A program made the translations under genes and the position numbers. A stretch of 64,000 nt of DNA from Lysobacterales bacterium. Its GTDB lineage: Bacteria > Pseudomonadota > Gammaproteobacteria > Xanthomonadales > Marinicellaceae. The notes under the pieces are model-generated. The model was not told the origin of the DNA and searched no databases. It saw only the letters and a program-made list of their open reading frames with translations. Below, piece by piece: positions 1-8,984 of the stretch (its first letter is position 1; each line of letters begins with the position of its first letter). Where the stretch lies: contig JALSHI010000050.1 in the NCBI GenBank assembly GCA_026982315.1, positions 87,195 through 151,194 on the forward strand, written 5' to 3'.

Positions 1-173
1 TCTGCATACTTCTCGTCTGCCATAAACTGGGAATATTTTTCCAGTTTTTTGTAATTTTCCGGGCTGGGCAACAGGCCTTTGACTTCCCGCTTGGGGTTAC
101 TGGTTTTTTCCACTGCAGCCAGCAATGGCCACGCTGTCAGCAAAAGAACAAGGAATAGAAGTATTTTTTTCAT
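1..173 (-). CDS. TPR-type protein of the TonB2 cluster (N-terminus only)
   Basis: Only the first 57 codons lie in the window; the gene runs off the left edge. The visible part starts MKKILLFLVLLLTAWPLLAA, a clear Sec signal peptide with cleavage expected after Ala20, followed by a polar segment rich in Lys and Glu. It lies 79 bases downstream of tonB on the same strand. In Vibrio and Shewanella TonB2 clusters the gene in this position encodes a periplasmic tetratricopeptide protein that goes with the TtpC-ExbB-ExbD-TonB complex, so that identity is inferred from context. The repeat region itself is outside the window. Confidence is high that the gene is real and moderate for the family. Confidence 0.6.
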   Translation of the reverse strand, partial: MKKILLFLVLLLTAWPLLAAVEKTSNPKREVKGLLPSPENYKKLEKYSQFMADEKYA

Positions 174-252
174 AAAGTTACCACAATATTATTAGGCCTT
201 CTTGATCCAAGACCGCCACAGACTATTTCCATGTCGAACCTGGTTGGAAAAA

Positions 253-897
253 TCAGCCTTCCAGCTTAAACTCAATGGTTTGCGTCGCCACTTGGGGAAC
301 GCGCACGCCATCAACAATTTTGGGCTTGAATTTCCATTTCAAAATTGCCCGCAAGGCTTCCCGGTCAAAAATTCGTGGAGGCTTCGACTCGACCACACGC
401 GGGCTAGTGACGGTGCCTTCTTCAGTAATGGTGAATTCGACTTTTACCCACCCTTCGATTTTGGCCATGGCCGCTTTTCTGGGATATTGCGGCGGAATTC
501 GCACCAGAGGAATCACATCGCCTTCGGCATTGCGATCCACACCATAGCCGACCGCGCCCAAAGCCGGACCATCTCCATTGGCTGCCAGGTCCAGGTTAGG
601 CATGTCCATTGAAGGCATCTGGTTAACAGGCTTGGTCTGTTGCGCCACCTGCATTTTGGGCGGTGGTGGCGGCTCCTTTGGTGGTGGTGGCTTCTTCGGC
701 CGAACACGGTTTTTCCGCTCTGCATCGGCTTCCAGCTTGACCGGCGAAAAATCAATAGTGGGATTGTCGCTGTCGCGCGGTTTTGCGCCGCTGGTCGTAA
801 TCAGTGAATACATAAAATAGAACAGCGCCAGCGTAATAATGGCTCCCAGAATCACTGCCAGCGGCATCACCGCCACTTTTTTAATGCCGGAACTCAT
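253..897 (-). CDS. tonB2: TonB2-type energy transducer
   Basis: A 214-residue TonB protein: a short cytoplasmic start, one membrane anchor at about residues 8-32, a Pro/Lys-rich periplasmic spacer (about 66-85, runs such as KKPPPPKEPPPPPK) and a C-terminal TonB domain (about 128-214) with the usual PPQYPRKA and WKFKP segments. TonB proteins carry the proton-motive-force signal from ExbB/ExbD to outer-membrane TonB-dependent receptors, for example for iron chelates and cobalamin. The gene starts 3 bases after exbD ends, so the two are translationally close. The short length and the lack of a long N-terminal region fit the TonB2 class. No receptor gene is in the window, so the substrate is unknown. 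Confidence 0.9.
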   Translation of the reverse strand: MSSGIKKVAVMPLAVILGAIITLALFYFMYSLITTSGAKPRDSDNPTIDFSPVKLEADAERKNRVRPKKPPPPKEPPPPPKMQVAQQTKPVNQMPSMDMPNLDLAANGDGPALGAVGYGVDRNAEGDVIPLVRIPPQYPRKAAMAKIEGWVKVEFTITEEGTVTSPRVVESKPPRIFDREALRAILKWKFKPKIVDGVRVPQVATQTIEFKLEG

Positions 898-900
898 CGT

Positions 901-1305
901 TTAGCTCTCCCCGCGCTGGGCGGCCACTGAAATTTTCTCTACGCCTGCGGCCTTGACCTGGTCCATCACCTGAACCAAATCGCCGGTTTTGGAGTTTTTG
1001 TCAGCAATAATGACCACGGTTCCTTCTGGATTTTCTGCATGGGCTTTTTCTACATTGGCCCGCACGGCGCGAATATCAATGTCCCGTTTGTTCATGTAGA
1101 TTTTGCCATTGTCCTTAATGGCAATAAGAATGTTGCCCTTGCTCACCTTTTTGGCAGAAGAAGCCGTGGGCCGATTGACCTCCACACCGGTTTCCTTGAC
1201 AAAGGATGTGGTCACAATAAAGAAAATCAGCATGATAAACACCACATCCAGCATGGGCGTGATGTTGATTTCGGCTTCGTCTTCGTGAAAGTGTCGTCTT
1301 TTCAT
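901..1305 (-). CDS. exbD2: ExbD-family proton channel subunit
   Basis: A 134-residue ExbD/TolR protein with a short cytoplasmic N-terminus (MKRRHFHEDEAEINITP), one transmembrane helix (about 17-37) that carries the essential Asp in PMLDVVFIML, and a periplasmic domain. With ExbB it forms the stator that uses proton flow to energise TonB. The Shine-Dalgarno sequence GAGG lies about 10 bases before the ATG. An 87-base gap with a strong hairpin separates it from the upstream exbB, unlike the near-zero gaps elsewhere in this operon. Confidence 0.92.
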   Translation of the reverse strand: MKRRHFHEDEAEINITPMLDVVFIMLIFFIVTTSFVKETGVEVNRPTASSAKKVSKGNILIAIKDNGKIYMNKRDIDIRAVRANVEKAHAENPEGTVVIIADKNSKTGDLVQVMDQVKAAGVEKISVAAQRGES

Positions 1306-1356
1306 GGGGTTTAAACCTCAAATAATTCCGGTGGTGCCTGTAGTATAGCGACAGGC

Positions 1357-1386
1357 TTCGCAGCGGAATGGTTCCTCCGCTGCGAA
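1357..1386 (-). other. Intercistronic hairpin between exbB and exbD
   Basis: A perfect 11-bp inverted repeat (TTCGCAGCGGA / TCCGCTGCGAA, loop of 8) lies in the only long gap of the TonB2 operon. No T-run follows it in the direction of transcription, so it is more likely an mRNA-stabilising or processing element than a terminator. Confidence 0.5.
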
Positions 1387-1392
1387 AAAGTC

Positions 1393-1917
1393 TTAATGCG
1401 AATACATGGCGTCTTCAAGTTTTTCTGCTTCCCTACGCGCCTTTTGCTTGAAATAAGTGGTAAAAAACACGCCGGAAAGCGCAGCGACCATGCCCGCCAT
1501 GGTGGGAATCGTCGCCTTGGAAACGCCGCTTGCCATGGCGCGTGCATTACTGGTACCGGCCACAGCCATAATGTCAAATACCTGTAACATACCATACACG
1601 GTGCCAAACAAACCCAGCAATGGGCTGATGGCCACCAAGGCATCCAAAAAACCCAGACCCCAGCGCAAGGCAATAGACGCTTCAGAGACCTTGGCTTCCT
1701 TGATGCGCTTGGCATACCAGCTGGTGGTGTCGCTACGGGCATCCCACTCCTGAAGGATTTTTTTCCTCATGCGCGGAAAAGCCACAGAATAAAAGTAAAG
1801 ACGCTCCAGAATCATCACCCACATCAAAAACAATACCAGCATGATGGCCCAGAGCACCGGGCCACCCATGTTGATAAAACTGAGGATTGAATACCAGAAC
1901 TCTTTTAACTGATACAT
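1393..1917 (-). CDS. exbB2: ExbB-family (MotA/TolQ/ExbB) proton channel protein
   Basis: A 174-residue MotA/TolQ/ExbB protein. Hydrophobic segments are at about residues 15-38, 88-112 and 135-155. The family hallmark is visible as SPLLGLFGTVYGML followed by a GVSKATIPTMAGMVAAL stretch, the proton-channel core of ExbB and TolQ. It is shorter than E. coli ExbB (244 residues), as expected for TonB2-type ExbB. Its ATG follows the TAA of the preceding gene after a single base, with GGAG 7 bases upstream, so translation is coupled. It forms the energising complex with the ExbD and TonB encoded downstream. Confidence 0.92.
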   Translation of the reverse strand: MYQLKEFWYSILSFINMGGPVLWAIMLVLFLMWVMILERLYFYSVAFPRMRKKILQEWDARSDTTSWYAKRIKEAKVSEASIALRWGLGFLDALVAISPLLGLFGTVYGMLQVFDIMAVAGTSNARAMASGVSKATIPTMAGMVAALSGVFFTTYFKQKARREAEKLEDAMYSH

Positions 1918-1918
1918 C

Positions 1919-3286
1919 TTACTTCTCCGCCATTCTGGCGATAATGCCCGCGCTTTGCTCTTCCAGAATCTGGGTTTGCTTGCGTGCCATGGACTGCAAG
2001 ATGGAGTGCAATACTGTCAGCGGGATGGCTACTACCAGACCCAGCACCGTGGTGACCAGAGCCATGGAGATACCACCGGCCATGCTCTTGGGATCGCCGG
2101 TGCCAAACAGGGTAATCATCTGGAAGGTCTGGATCATGCCCACCACTGTACCCAACAGACCCAGGAGCGGGGCAATCACATAAAGCACCTTAATAAATGA
2201 CAGTCCGGACTCCAGCGGTGCTGTTTCACGCAAAATGGCTTCATCCAGCTTCAGCTCCATGGTTTCGATATCCGCATCGGGATTCTCGGTATAAACCTTC
2301 ATAATCCGGCCCAGCGGGTTGTCTTCGCGTGGCTGCTTGCTCTTGAGCTGGCGCTTGATTTTGCGACCAATGGTCAGCAACTGCAGGAACTTCCACAGCG
2401 CCACCAGCAGGCCAATAGCGCCCAGGGACAGGATCACATAGCCCACGATGCCGCCTTCCTTGACCTTTTCCCACAAACTGGGTGTTTGAACCACCAGTTG
2501 CAAAATGGTGCCGCGGGTATAGTCCACAGGCACATCCGTCACCTGGTTGGGCGGAGTTTGGACGAATTTACGTGACAGCGCCAGCCAACGGCCGTCAGGC
2601 TGCCGCTTCAGACGGTGCAGAATCGGCTTGCTGAGGCCACCTTCTTCGTCAGGCGACTTGAGAATAAGAAAGTTGCCATCCTTGTCGAAAGCGTCGAACA
2701 CACCCAGACGGGCCGCTTCCTGATTCTTCTCTACAATGCCCTCAGCATTCAGAATATCGGTTTTAAACTTGACAATCTTGCCCGATTCGGTGATTTCACG
2801 CTGCATTTCGTACCACAAGCGGCGGATATCATCGATCGTTGGCAGTTCTTTCTTGGAAGCCAGTTCCGCCAGAAAATCAATGCGGTCAGGATACTGGGCG
2901 CTGGTCAGAGAATGCTCCAACTGGGAACGCAAGTCACCGGCCAGAATCTTGATGGTGCCCTGCATTTCACCCAGGTTACCAGAACGTTCGTGCAGAACGG
3001 TTTCCAGATCAGCCAGCTCTTTTTCATTGGCGTCATATTCAGCTTTCAGCCTTTCGCTGCGCTGTTCCTGGGCACGCAAAGCCGCACGCGCTTCATTCAG
3101 CAAACGCTGCTGCTGATCCCGCTTCTGCTTGAACTCGGCAATGCGGCGCTTGTTTTCCGCAGAGCTTTCGCGGCCGGCCTGATACACTTTTTTCAGCAAC
3201 TCATCCATGCTTTTGGTGTTTGCCTGCTGGGCGCTTGCGGCACCAGCCAGCAAAAAAGCACTCAATGCAATAATAATTTTTTTCAT
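1919..3286 (-). CDS. ttpC: TtpC-like MotA/TolQ/ExbB protein with periplasmic N-terminal domain
   Basis: A 455-residue protein. It has a signal peptide (first ~19 residues), then a long charged coiled-coil periplasmic region (about 30-130, many Glu/Arg/Gln), a further soluble domain, a membrane segment near 275-295, and a C-terminal ExbB-like channel domain with APLLGLLGTVVGMIQTF near residue 370. This architecture matches TtpC, the extra ExbB-like component required by Vibrio TonB2 systems. It starts 3 bases after the DUF3450 gene with GGAGG upstream and is followed one base later by exbB. The two ExbB paralogues in one operon are normal for this system. Confidence 0.85.
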   Translation of the reverse strand: MKKIIIALSAFLLAGAASAQQANTKSMDELLKKVYQAGRESSAENKRRIAEFKQKRDQQQRLLNEARAALRAQEQRSERLKAEYDANEKELADLETVLHERSGNLGEMQGTIKILAGDLRSQLEHSLTSAQYPDRIDFLAELASKKELPTIDDIRRLWYEMQREITESGKIVKFKTDILNAEGIVEKNQEAARLGVFDAFDKDGNFLILKSPDEEGGLSKPILHRLKRQPDGRWLALSRKFVQTPPNQVTDVPVDYTRGTILQLVVQTPSLWEKVKEGGIVGYVILSLGAIGLLVALWKFLQLLTIGRKIKRQLKSKQPREDNPLGRIMKVYTENPDADIETMELKLDEAILRETAPLESGLSFIKVLYVIAPLLGLLGTVVGMIQTFQMITLFGTGDPKSMAGGISMALVTTVLGLVVAIPLTVLHSILQSMARKQTQILEEQSAGIIARMAEK

Positions 3287-3289
3287 GGC

Positions 3290-4072
3290 TTATTGTCCTC
3301 CAGCTTGTTTCGGGCCTGTCGCCGGCAGTCTAACCAGATCCGGTGCGGCCTGCTTGGCAGCCATGCGGATGCCTTGCTTGATGGTGTCGTTATATTCCTT
3401 ACCCAGATGTTCAAATTTCCGGGTCAGCGGGTTCCACCAGCCAGACTGTTTTTCATCCAGGGTTTGATACAGGAGCAAAGTACGACCAATTCGCAGGAAC
3501 CTCACCTTGCGGTTTTCGCTGGGCAAGGTATCTTCGTAGGTTTCCACCGAACGGCCATAGTCCAGCTCAATGCCGTAGGCTTCGGTCACTTTACGGAACT
3601 TTTCAGATGTGGTGATGTCAGACTTGTCAAGCAAATCTTCAAGAGCGGCAACACGCGCCATGCGTTCAGCCAGTTTAAATGGGACATCAGCTTGCACCAG
3701 TTCACCCAGCATTTCCACCATTTCGATAATCAGCGGAACAACACCGCGGTTGGTGGCTTCCAACTGATCCATCTGCTGGAGTATGGAGGCTTTTTGCGCA
3801 CGCTGGTCCTCGACCACGCGCTCCAACTGATCGTTGTAAATTTTCAGACTTTCAATTTCGTTCAGAACCGTGCGGTACTTAATTGTCAGGTTATCTGTCT
3901 GTTCCGCCAGCCGGTCCACCGTTTTTTGTGCTTTGGCTGCGTCCTTGTTGATTTTTATGTCTGTCTGGATGGCTGTTTTCAACGCCTGGGCATTCACCCC
4001 GGCGGCAAGAACCAGAGCCAGCGCAACCACAACAAGTCGAATTGCTCGATTTGCATTCTGTGCTATGTACAT
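3290..4072 (-). CDS. DUF3450 periplasmic coiled-coil protein, TonB2 cluster
   Basis: A 260-residue secreted protein that opens the TonB2 operon. A signal peptide (cleavage near AGVNAQA) precedes an extended coiled-coil region at about residues 35-110, then a compact domain ending with the conserved segment SGWWNPLTRKFEHLG. These features match the DUF3450 family, which is regularly found as the first gene of TtpC-ExbB-ExbD-TonB clusters in marine gammaproteobacteria. Its molecular role is not established; a periplasmic partner of TtpC is the natural inference. The following gene starts after 3 bases. Confidence 0.85.
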   Translation of the reverse strand: MYIAQNANRAIRLVVVALALVLAAGVNAQALKTAIQTDIKINKDAAKAQKTVDRLAEQTDNLTIKYRTVLNEIESLKIYNDQLERVVEDQRAQKASILQQMDQLEATNRGVVPLIIEMVEMLGELVQADVPFKLAERMARVAALEDLLDKSDITTSEKFRKVTEAYGIELDYGRSVETYEDTLPSENRKVRFLRIGRTLLLYQTLDEKQSGWWNPLTRKFEHLGKEYNDTIKQGIRMAAKQAAPDLVRLPATGPKQAGGQ

Positions 4073-4427
4073 ACCGTGTTACCACTCATGTTAATTAAGA
4101 AAAACCAGGCCCCCACCCTGCCAAAAACCGGGACAAGACCCGAATTTGGCGGCCAGAAAGCCTGCACCGCTTAAGGTTAGGGCCTAGAATACCGTCTCAC
4201 TTGTGAAAAGAAAAGCCCTATTTTTAGCATTTTGGGGTGTACATTTGTCAAAAAAACGAGTAGGAAAGCATGAACAAGTGTTACAGATTGTTCAGTTAGG
4301 TGTCCTGTTGATTCATTTGCCCCGACCTTGTGCTGAAGGTGTGTAGACACTTTTGCCGCAATGGTTTTTTCCTGTTTTCAAGTGGCGTAAAATGCCTCTT
4401 TGCCGGGCGTTCAAAAACCACGTTAAG
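4073..4427. other. Divergent intergenic region between the TonB2 operon and an RDD gene
   Basis: About 355 bases with no convincing gene. On the minus strand a perfect -35 hexamer TTGACA (plus-strand positions 4246-4251) is followed by an AT-rich stretch (GCTAAAAAT) that can serve as the -10, giving a likely promoter for the TonB2 operon with a leader of roughly 150 bases. A Fur-box-like palindrome was looked for and not found. The 4330-4427 segment is AT-rich and should hold the RDD promoter, but no clear hexamers stand out. Confidence 0.4.
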
Positions 4428-4784
4428 ATGAAAAAAAGTCACATCCCTCTATTGTTTTTCAAGCTCATCGCGGTCGTGGTTTATGACGGCCTGGTGATGT
4501 TTGGCATCGCTCTTTTTCTCAGCCTCATCACCGTCATCCTCTCCCCACAGCATGAAGTGCCGCCAGAAACCCTGTGGTTTCAGTTGATTATCCTGGCCGG
4601 TATCAGCGCCTACATTACCACTTCACTGAAAATGGGCGGACAAACCTTGGGCATGAAAACCTGGAAATTGCACTGGAACGGTTTGAAGCCGCGATCCTGG
4701 CCGGTGGCTTTCACGCTGGTGACTCTGGGCTTGGCCGGCGCCAGTGCCTTGTTGACTGCCAGTCTGGGACTGTTTTCCGGCTAA
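4428..4784 (+). CDS. RDD family membrane protein
   Basis: A 118-residue integral membrane protein with about three hydrophobic segments (roughly 8-38, 48-68 and 90-115). It resembles the RDD family: an N-terminal helix with an acidic residue (IAVVVYDGLVM) and the conserved GQTLGMKTWKLHW motif between helices 2 and 3. Proteins of this family are short inner-membrane proteins, some with proposed ion-antiport activity; the function here is unknown. The ATG at 4428 (MKKSHIP) is preferred over upstream in-frame ATGs because it places the first helix correctly. It converges on lptG with a 45-base gap. Confidence 0.75.
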   Translation: MKKSHIPLLFFKLIAVVVYDGLVMFGIALFLSLITVILSPQHEVPPETLWFQLIILAGISAYITTSLKMGGQTLGMKTWKLHWNGLKPRSWPVAFTLVTLGLAGASALLTASLGLFSG

Positions 4785-4829
4785 TCCGGGATCTCACAGA
4801 CACTCGTCGCCACTGCATCACCGTCGCCT

Positions 4830-5960
4830 TTAGGCGATTTCTGCCACCAACGCCTGCTGGCACGCCGCTGGATTTCCCAGGCGCCCTGAGCGCAGGTACC
4901 AGAGCACCCCTGCAATAATCAATAACGGTGGTAACACCGTCACCCAGATTGGGTGCAAGGCATAAACCTCTCCCAGATTCAGTAATGTGCGGTTGGCCAG
5001 ATACAGCACAACACCCAGCATGATCCCTATTGTCAGGCGCTGCCCAACTCCGCCACGCAATGAACCAAACAAAAACGGCAAGCCACTCAGCGCTGATGCA
5101 ATCACCAGCAAGGGGAAACTCAATTTGGCCCACAAGGCGACCCGATAGGCAGGCGCCACATAGGCCTGCCGGCTTTTGAAGTGCTGTAAGCGAATAATGT
5201 CACGCATCGACAGGTATTTTGGCCGGGTGCGACTAATCATCAGAATTTTAGGATCAATCCGCGATGGCCAGACTTTTTCTTCTGCCTGTTCCATGAGAAC
5301 CTTCCCGGGAGTAAAGCGGGTGGTTGACACATCCCGCATGTGCCACGCGCCATTCTGATGCTCGGCTTCCCGCGCCTGTGAAACCTCCGTCAACTGCAAG
5401 GTTTTATCCAACTGAAAAATATGCACATCGAGCAGACGCACCTCTTGCCGATTATGGCTTTTATCCACAACCGGGAGCGCATTCAAAATCACATCCCCAT
5501 CACGGACCCAAATGCCCGAGTGGCGGCTGATACCCATGTTTTTTTTCAGTTGACCGGTTCGAAAGGACTCCGCCAAAAATTCGCTGTTGGGCACAATAAA
5601 TTCGCCCAGCCAAGCCATTGGCAGCATCCAGATAGCCATGGCCATGGCGACGGTGCAGGCAATGCGCAAGCGGCTATATCCGACTGAGCGCAGCACCGTC
5701 AGCTCGGAACCCGCCGCCAAGGCCCCCAGGCCCAGCAACACGCCCACCACGGCACTAACGGCAAACATGTCATAAATCCGGCGGGGAATGGTAAGCAAAA
5801 CAAAATAAAAAGCATCGGCCACACCATAGTCGCCGTGGCCAATGTCACCCATTTCTCCAATAATAGCGATCAATACATCCAGCGATAAGAAGATCAGGAC
5901 AGCCAGCAATACGCCCTGACTCACCGATTTCAGAAGATAGCGGTCGATAATTTTCAACAT
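4830..5960 (-). CDS. lptG: LPS export ABC transporter permease LptG
   Basis: A 376-residue YjgP/YjgQ permease. It has membrane helices near the N-terminus (about 15-35, 60-85, 100-120), a large periplasmic beta-jellyroll region (about 130-270), then three C-terminal helices. LptG pairs with LptF and the ATPase LptB in the inner membrane to pull lipopolysaccharide out of the bilayer and push it onto LptC/LptA. The start MLKIIDRYLLKSV at 5960 matches the family N-terminus; the longer open frame upstream lies within lptF. The ATG overlaps the end of lptF by 7 bases, so translation is coupled. Confidence 0.93.
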   Translation of the reverse strand: MLKIIDRYLLKSVSQGVLLAVLIFLSLDVLIAIIGEMGDIGHGDYGVADAFYFVLLTIPRRIYDMFAVSAVVGVLLGLGALAAGSELTVLRSVGYSRLRIACTVAMAMAIWMLPMAWLGEFIVPNSEFLAESFRTGQLKKNMGISRHSGIWVRDGDVILNALPVVDKSHNRQEVRLLDVHIFQLDKTLQLTEVSQAREAEHQNGAWHMRDVSTTRFTPGKVLMEQAEEKVWPSRIDPKILMISRTRPKYLSMRDIIRLQHFKSRQAYVAPAYRVALWAKLSFPLLVIASALSGLPFLFGSLRGGVGQRLTIGIMLGVVLYLANRTLLNLGEVYALHPIWVTVLPPLLIIAGVLWYLRSGRLGNPAACQQALVAEIA

Positions 5961-7051
5961 GGGCCTAATTTCCTGGCCCGAAACGGCCCTAACTCGCCAT
6001 CCTGTTTCCAGATCCGCCACAAGGCAAAAGCCAAAAACGCCAGGTGCACCCACCACAGGCCCAGCCATTGCGGCAATTTGCCTTGCTCCAGCAAGGCCCG
6101 ACCCAATGCGAGAAAGTTGACATAGGCCACATAGACCAGCAAACCAATCATCAGGTTGCCGTATTTGCCCTCACGGGGAGAGGTGCGCGCCAATGCCACA
6201 GCCAGGGCCACCAGCACCAGCACCGAAATCGGGGGCACCAGGCGCCAGTGCAATTCCGTGCGGTCCTTAAGCGATTCTGAAGCCAGTAATTCCCGCAGTG
6301 TTTTGCCGTCTTCCTCCACAGAAAAAGCCCGGCCGCGCAAACGCGGCAGCTTCACATCCGCCCGCTCAAAGTGGATGCGCTGATAGCGCAACTGCCCCAG
6401 ACGGCCTTGGGTCCGGTGGCCATCAAATAGTGCCAGATAACGCTGATGACTGGCCTCGTCCTCAAACTGGTAGCCGTAACTGGCGGTTAACACATCCACT
6501 GCTTCAGGAGTTTGACGGGCCAGAAAAATACGCTGAAAGCGATTATTGTCGGCATCAATCTTCTCAACATAAATCACGGCATCATCATCGCCCAGGCTCT
6601 GGAACTCCCCTTCTTTCAGGCCAAGCACCGAGACCTCCTTGCGGGCGGCCTGGGCCAAAATATCAGACTGCCGCGAGGCCCAGGGCACCAACCACAGGGA
6701 AAGCACCAGCATAAACACCGCAAAACTGATGGCCATGGGCATGAGAAATCGCAAAAAACTGCCGACTCCCAAACCAAATGCATGGTACATCACCGCCTCC
6801 TGGTTGCGGTACATGCCACTGAGGTGACCCAATACGCCCAAAAACAGGGACAAGGGAAACAGAATGGTGAGCACACTGGCGGTACGCAGCCCCAGCTCAG
6901 TCACAAGCATGGAAGACGGCAAGGCTCCGCGGGCAATGGCGCGCAGGGTGTCTGCAAACAGGGTGCCCACAGTAATCAGAAACAGCACGGAAAAAATAAC
7001 CGCAAATGTCTTTGCCGATTCGCGCCGCAAATAAGAGGGAAGGATTTTCAC
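5954..7051 (-). CDS. lptF: LPS export ABC transporter permease LptF
   Basis: A 365-residue YjgP/YjgQ permease and the partner of LptG. It has the same six-helix plan with a periplasmic jellyroll in the middle (about 125-255). The GTG at 7051 (VKILPSYLRRE) is chosen because it matches the short cytoplasmic N-terminus of known LptF proteins; the frame stays open further up to a TTG at 7099 but adds nonconserved residues. The order lptF-lptG, divergent from pepA, is the classic gammaproteobacterial arrangement. Disruption of LptF is normally lethal because LPS cannot reach the outer membrane. Confidence 0.92.
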   Translation of the reverse strand: MKILPSYLRRESAKTFAVIFSVLFLITVGTLFADTLRAIARGALPSSMLVTELGLRTASVLTILFPLSLFLGVLGHLSGMYRNQEAVMYHAFGLGVGSFLRFLMPMAISFAVFMLVLSLWLVPWASRQSDILAQAARKEVSVLGLKEGEFQSLGDDDAVIYVEKIDADNNRFQRIFLARQTPEAVDVLTASYGYQFEDEASHQRYLALFDGHRTQGRLGQLRYQRIHFERADVKLPRLRGRAFSVEEDGKTLRELLASESLKDRTELHWRLVPPISVLVLVALAVALARTSPREGKYGNLMIGLLVYVAYVNFLALGRALLEQGKLPQWLGLWWVHLAFLAFALWRIWKQDGELGPFRARKLGPC

Positions 7052-7480
7052 GCAATGTCCATTCTGTGAGAAAACAATGGCAGCCGCGGCACTGTCCAAG
7101 CAATGTCACAGTCAAAACCACAGCTATCTTACCAAAAGACGACCCTGTCCATGCATTTGGCAAGGCACAGCATCATTTGACATTTTAAGACACAGCGCTC
7201 CACTTTTCCGTTCAATTTGCTCCAAACGCGTACCTGATACGCCAAAACAAGGCATCGAATGTATCATTCCGTTTTTTGCAATAGCAAAAGCTGGCTCATG
7301 GCGAGAAAATTGCTAGAATACGTCGTTATGCCGTTTCTACACCGGTAACCTGCCGGCTCTATTTAAACGGAAAGGCAGGTAACAACTGCTAAAGCGCGAC
7401 TGATCGGACTCCAAATATCCATTTCGCGCTGACTCTGTTTTCTCACGACACAAGGCCACACATTGGCATGGAAGGTAATT
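7052..7480. other. lptF / pepA divergent intergenic region with pepA leader
   Basis: About 430 bases without a gene. For pepA there is an extended -10 element TGCTAGAAT at 7311-7319 with a poor -35, giving a leader of about 155 bases. Within that leader ACCTGCC (7348-7354) can pair with GGCAGGT (7374-7380) around a 19-base loop. No clear promoter for lptF was found on the other strand. Confidence 0.4.
7311..7319 (+). promoter_or_regulatory. Extended -10 element, probable pepA promoter
   Basis: TGC followed by TAGAAT forms an extended -10 box. No good -35 is visible at 16-18 bases upstream (TGGCTC at best), which is common for extended -10 promoters. Transcription would begin near 7326 and leave a long pepA leader. 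Confidence 0.45.
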
Positions 7481-8953
7481 ATGAAAATCACGCAACGCAT
7501 CAGCCCCCAACCCGAAACCGGCGATCATGCCATTTTATTTGGTGTTTTTTCTGGTGACACGCTCAATGACACCGGTCGCCAGATTGACGCCTTACTGAAT
7601 GGCCAGTTACAACGATTACTGGAAACAGGCGATTTTCGTGCCGAGCCGTCGCAGTTGATCACACTGTACAGTCAAACAAATCAGCCCGTCATTATCGCCG
7701 GCCTGGGAGAGAAGGACCGTTTCAACAAGGGTATCTATCAAGACGCCACAACCAAGGCTGTGCGTCAAGCCGGCTGCCTCTCGGTTCGGAAAGCAGAATG
7801 TCTCATGCCACTGATCAACCAGGACGCTATTCCCGAAAAGCGGCTGGCACAACTGGCCGCCATCGCCGCCCATAATGGCGCTTACCAGTATACGGCCACG
7901 CGCACCGTGCGTGATGAGGACAAAATCGATCTGGATCAAGTCACCATTACCGTGCGCCAGGACTGTGAAAACTGTGTGCGCCAGGGCGATGCCATCGGCA
8001 TCGGCATGACGCAGGCCCGAGAACTGGGCAATTTGCCGCCGAATATTTGCAATCCCGCGTATCTGGCGGCCAAGGCAGAAGAAATTACCAGCCAATACGC
8101 TAATACCCGTCACCGCGTGCTCAATCAGGACGAACTGGAAGAAATGGGCATGGGCGCTTTGTTGGCTGTGGGCCAAGGCAGTGCCAATGACTCCAAAATC
8201 GTGGTTTTGGAGTACAACGGCGGCGGCGATGCCAAACCCTATGCCCTGGTGGGCAAGGGCGTGACCTTCGATTCCGGCGGTATTTCCCTGAAACCCGGCC
8301 TCAATATGGACGAAATGAAATACGATATGATGGGTGCAGGCAGTGTTATCGGTGCCTTTATCACTGCCGCCGAGCTGCAACTACCCATTAATCTGGTGGT
8401 GGTGGTGCCCACTGTGGAGAACATGCCCGATGGCCGCGCCTACCGTCCAGGCGATGTCATCACCTCCTACAGCGGCAAAACCATCGAAGTCCTCAACACC
8501 GATGCCGAAGGCCGCCTGATTTTGTGTGATGCACTGACTTACGCCCAGGAATTCCAACCGCAGGTGATTGTCGATGTGGCTACACTCACCGGCGCTTGCG
8601 TGGTCGCCCTGGGGCATGTGACCTCAGCGGTCATGAGTAACCGCGATGAACTGGCCGCCCAGTTAATGGCCTCTGGCCAGGCAGTATACGACCGCACCTG
8701 GCATATGCCCTTGTACGATGAATACAAACAACAATTGAAGACCAACTTCGCCGATATTAAAAACATTGGTGGCATGCCAGCCGGTTCCATCACCGCCGCG
8801 GCCTTTCTGGAAGAATTCATTGAAGAAGATCAGCCATGGGCGCATCTGGACATTGCCGGGGTTGCCTGGCGCAAAAAAGAAGAAGGCGCCACCGGTCGCG
8901 TCGTGCCCTTGCTGACGCAGTTTTTAATTGACCAAAGCGAAAACGCCGGCTAA
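7481..8953 (+). CDS. pepA: Leucyl aminopeptidase PepA (M17)
   Basis: A 490-residue M17 leucine aminopeptidase. The N-terminal macrodomain-like half is followed by the catalytic domain with GKGVTFDSGGISLKPG (metal-binding Lys/Asp) and the signature NTDAEGRL near residue 338, which supplies two-zinc ligands and the catalytic Arg. It removes N-terminal residues from peptides in the cytoplasm as a hexamer; in E. coli the protein also binds DNA in Xer recombination and carAB control. The ATG at 7481 is preferred because GGAAGG lies 5 bases upstream. In many relatives holC lies between pepA and valS; here it is absent. Confidence 0.95.
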   Translation: MKITQRISPQPETGDHAILFGVFSGDTLNDTGRQIDALLNGQLQRLLETGDFRAEPSQLITLYSQTNQPVIIAGLGEKDRFNKGIYQDATTKAVRQAGCLSVRKAECLMPLINQDAIPEKRLAQLAAIAAHNGAYQYTATRTVRDEDKIDLDQVTITVRQDCENCVRQGDAIGIGMTQARELGNLPPNICNPAYLAAKAEEITSQYANTRHRVLNQDELEEMGMGALLAVGQGSANDSKIVVLEYNGGGDAKPYALVGKGVTFDSGGISLKPGLNMDEMKYDMMGAGSVIGAFITAAELQLPINLVVVVPTVENMPDGRAYRPGDVITSYSGKTIEVLNTDAEGRLILCDALTYAQEFQPQVIVDVATLTGACVVALGHVTSAVMSNRDELAAQLMASGQAVYDRTWHMPLYDEYKQQLKTNFADIKNIGGMPAGSITAAAFLEEFIEEDQPWAHLDIAGVAWRKKEEGATGRVVPLLTQFLIDQSENAG

Positions 8954-8984
8954 AACAAGACTTGCCCACAAGAAAAGAATCACA

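Noticed and set aside
2615..4174. 519-codon open frame on the plus strand
   Set aside because: It lies antisense to the DUF3450 and ttpC genes, which have clear family features, ribosome sites and operon spacing. The translated product is low-complexity and matches nothing I recognise.
4073..4427. Fur box controlling the TonB2 operon
   Set aside because: I looked for a GATAATGATAATCATTATC-like palindrome and found none, only a TTGACA promoter element.
7616..8380. 254-codon open frame antisense to pepA
   Set aside because: pepA is certain; the antisense frame shows no start signal and no domain.
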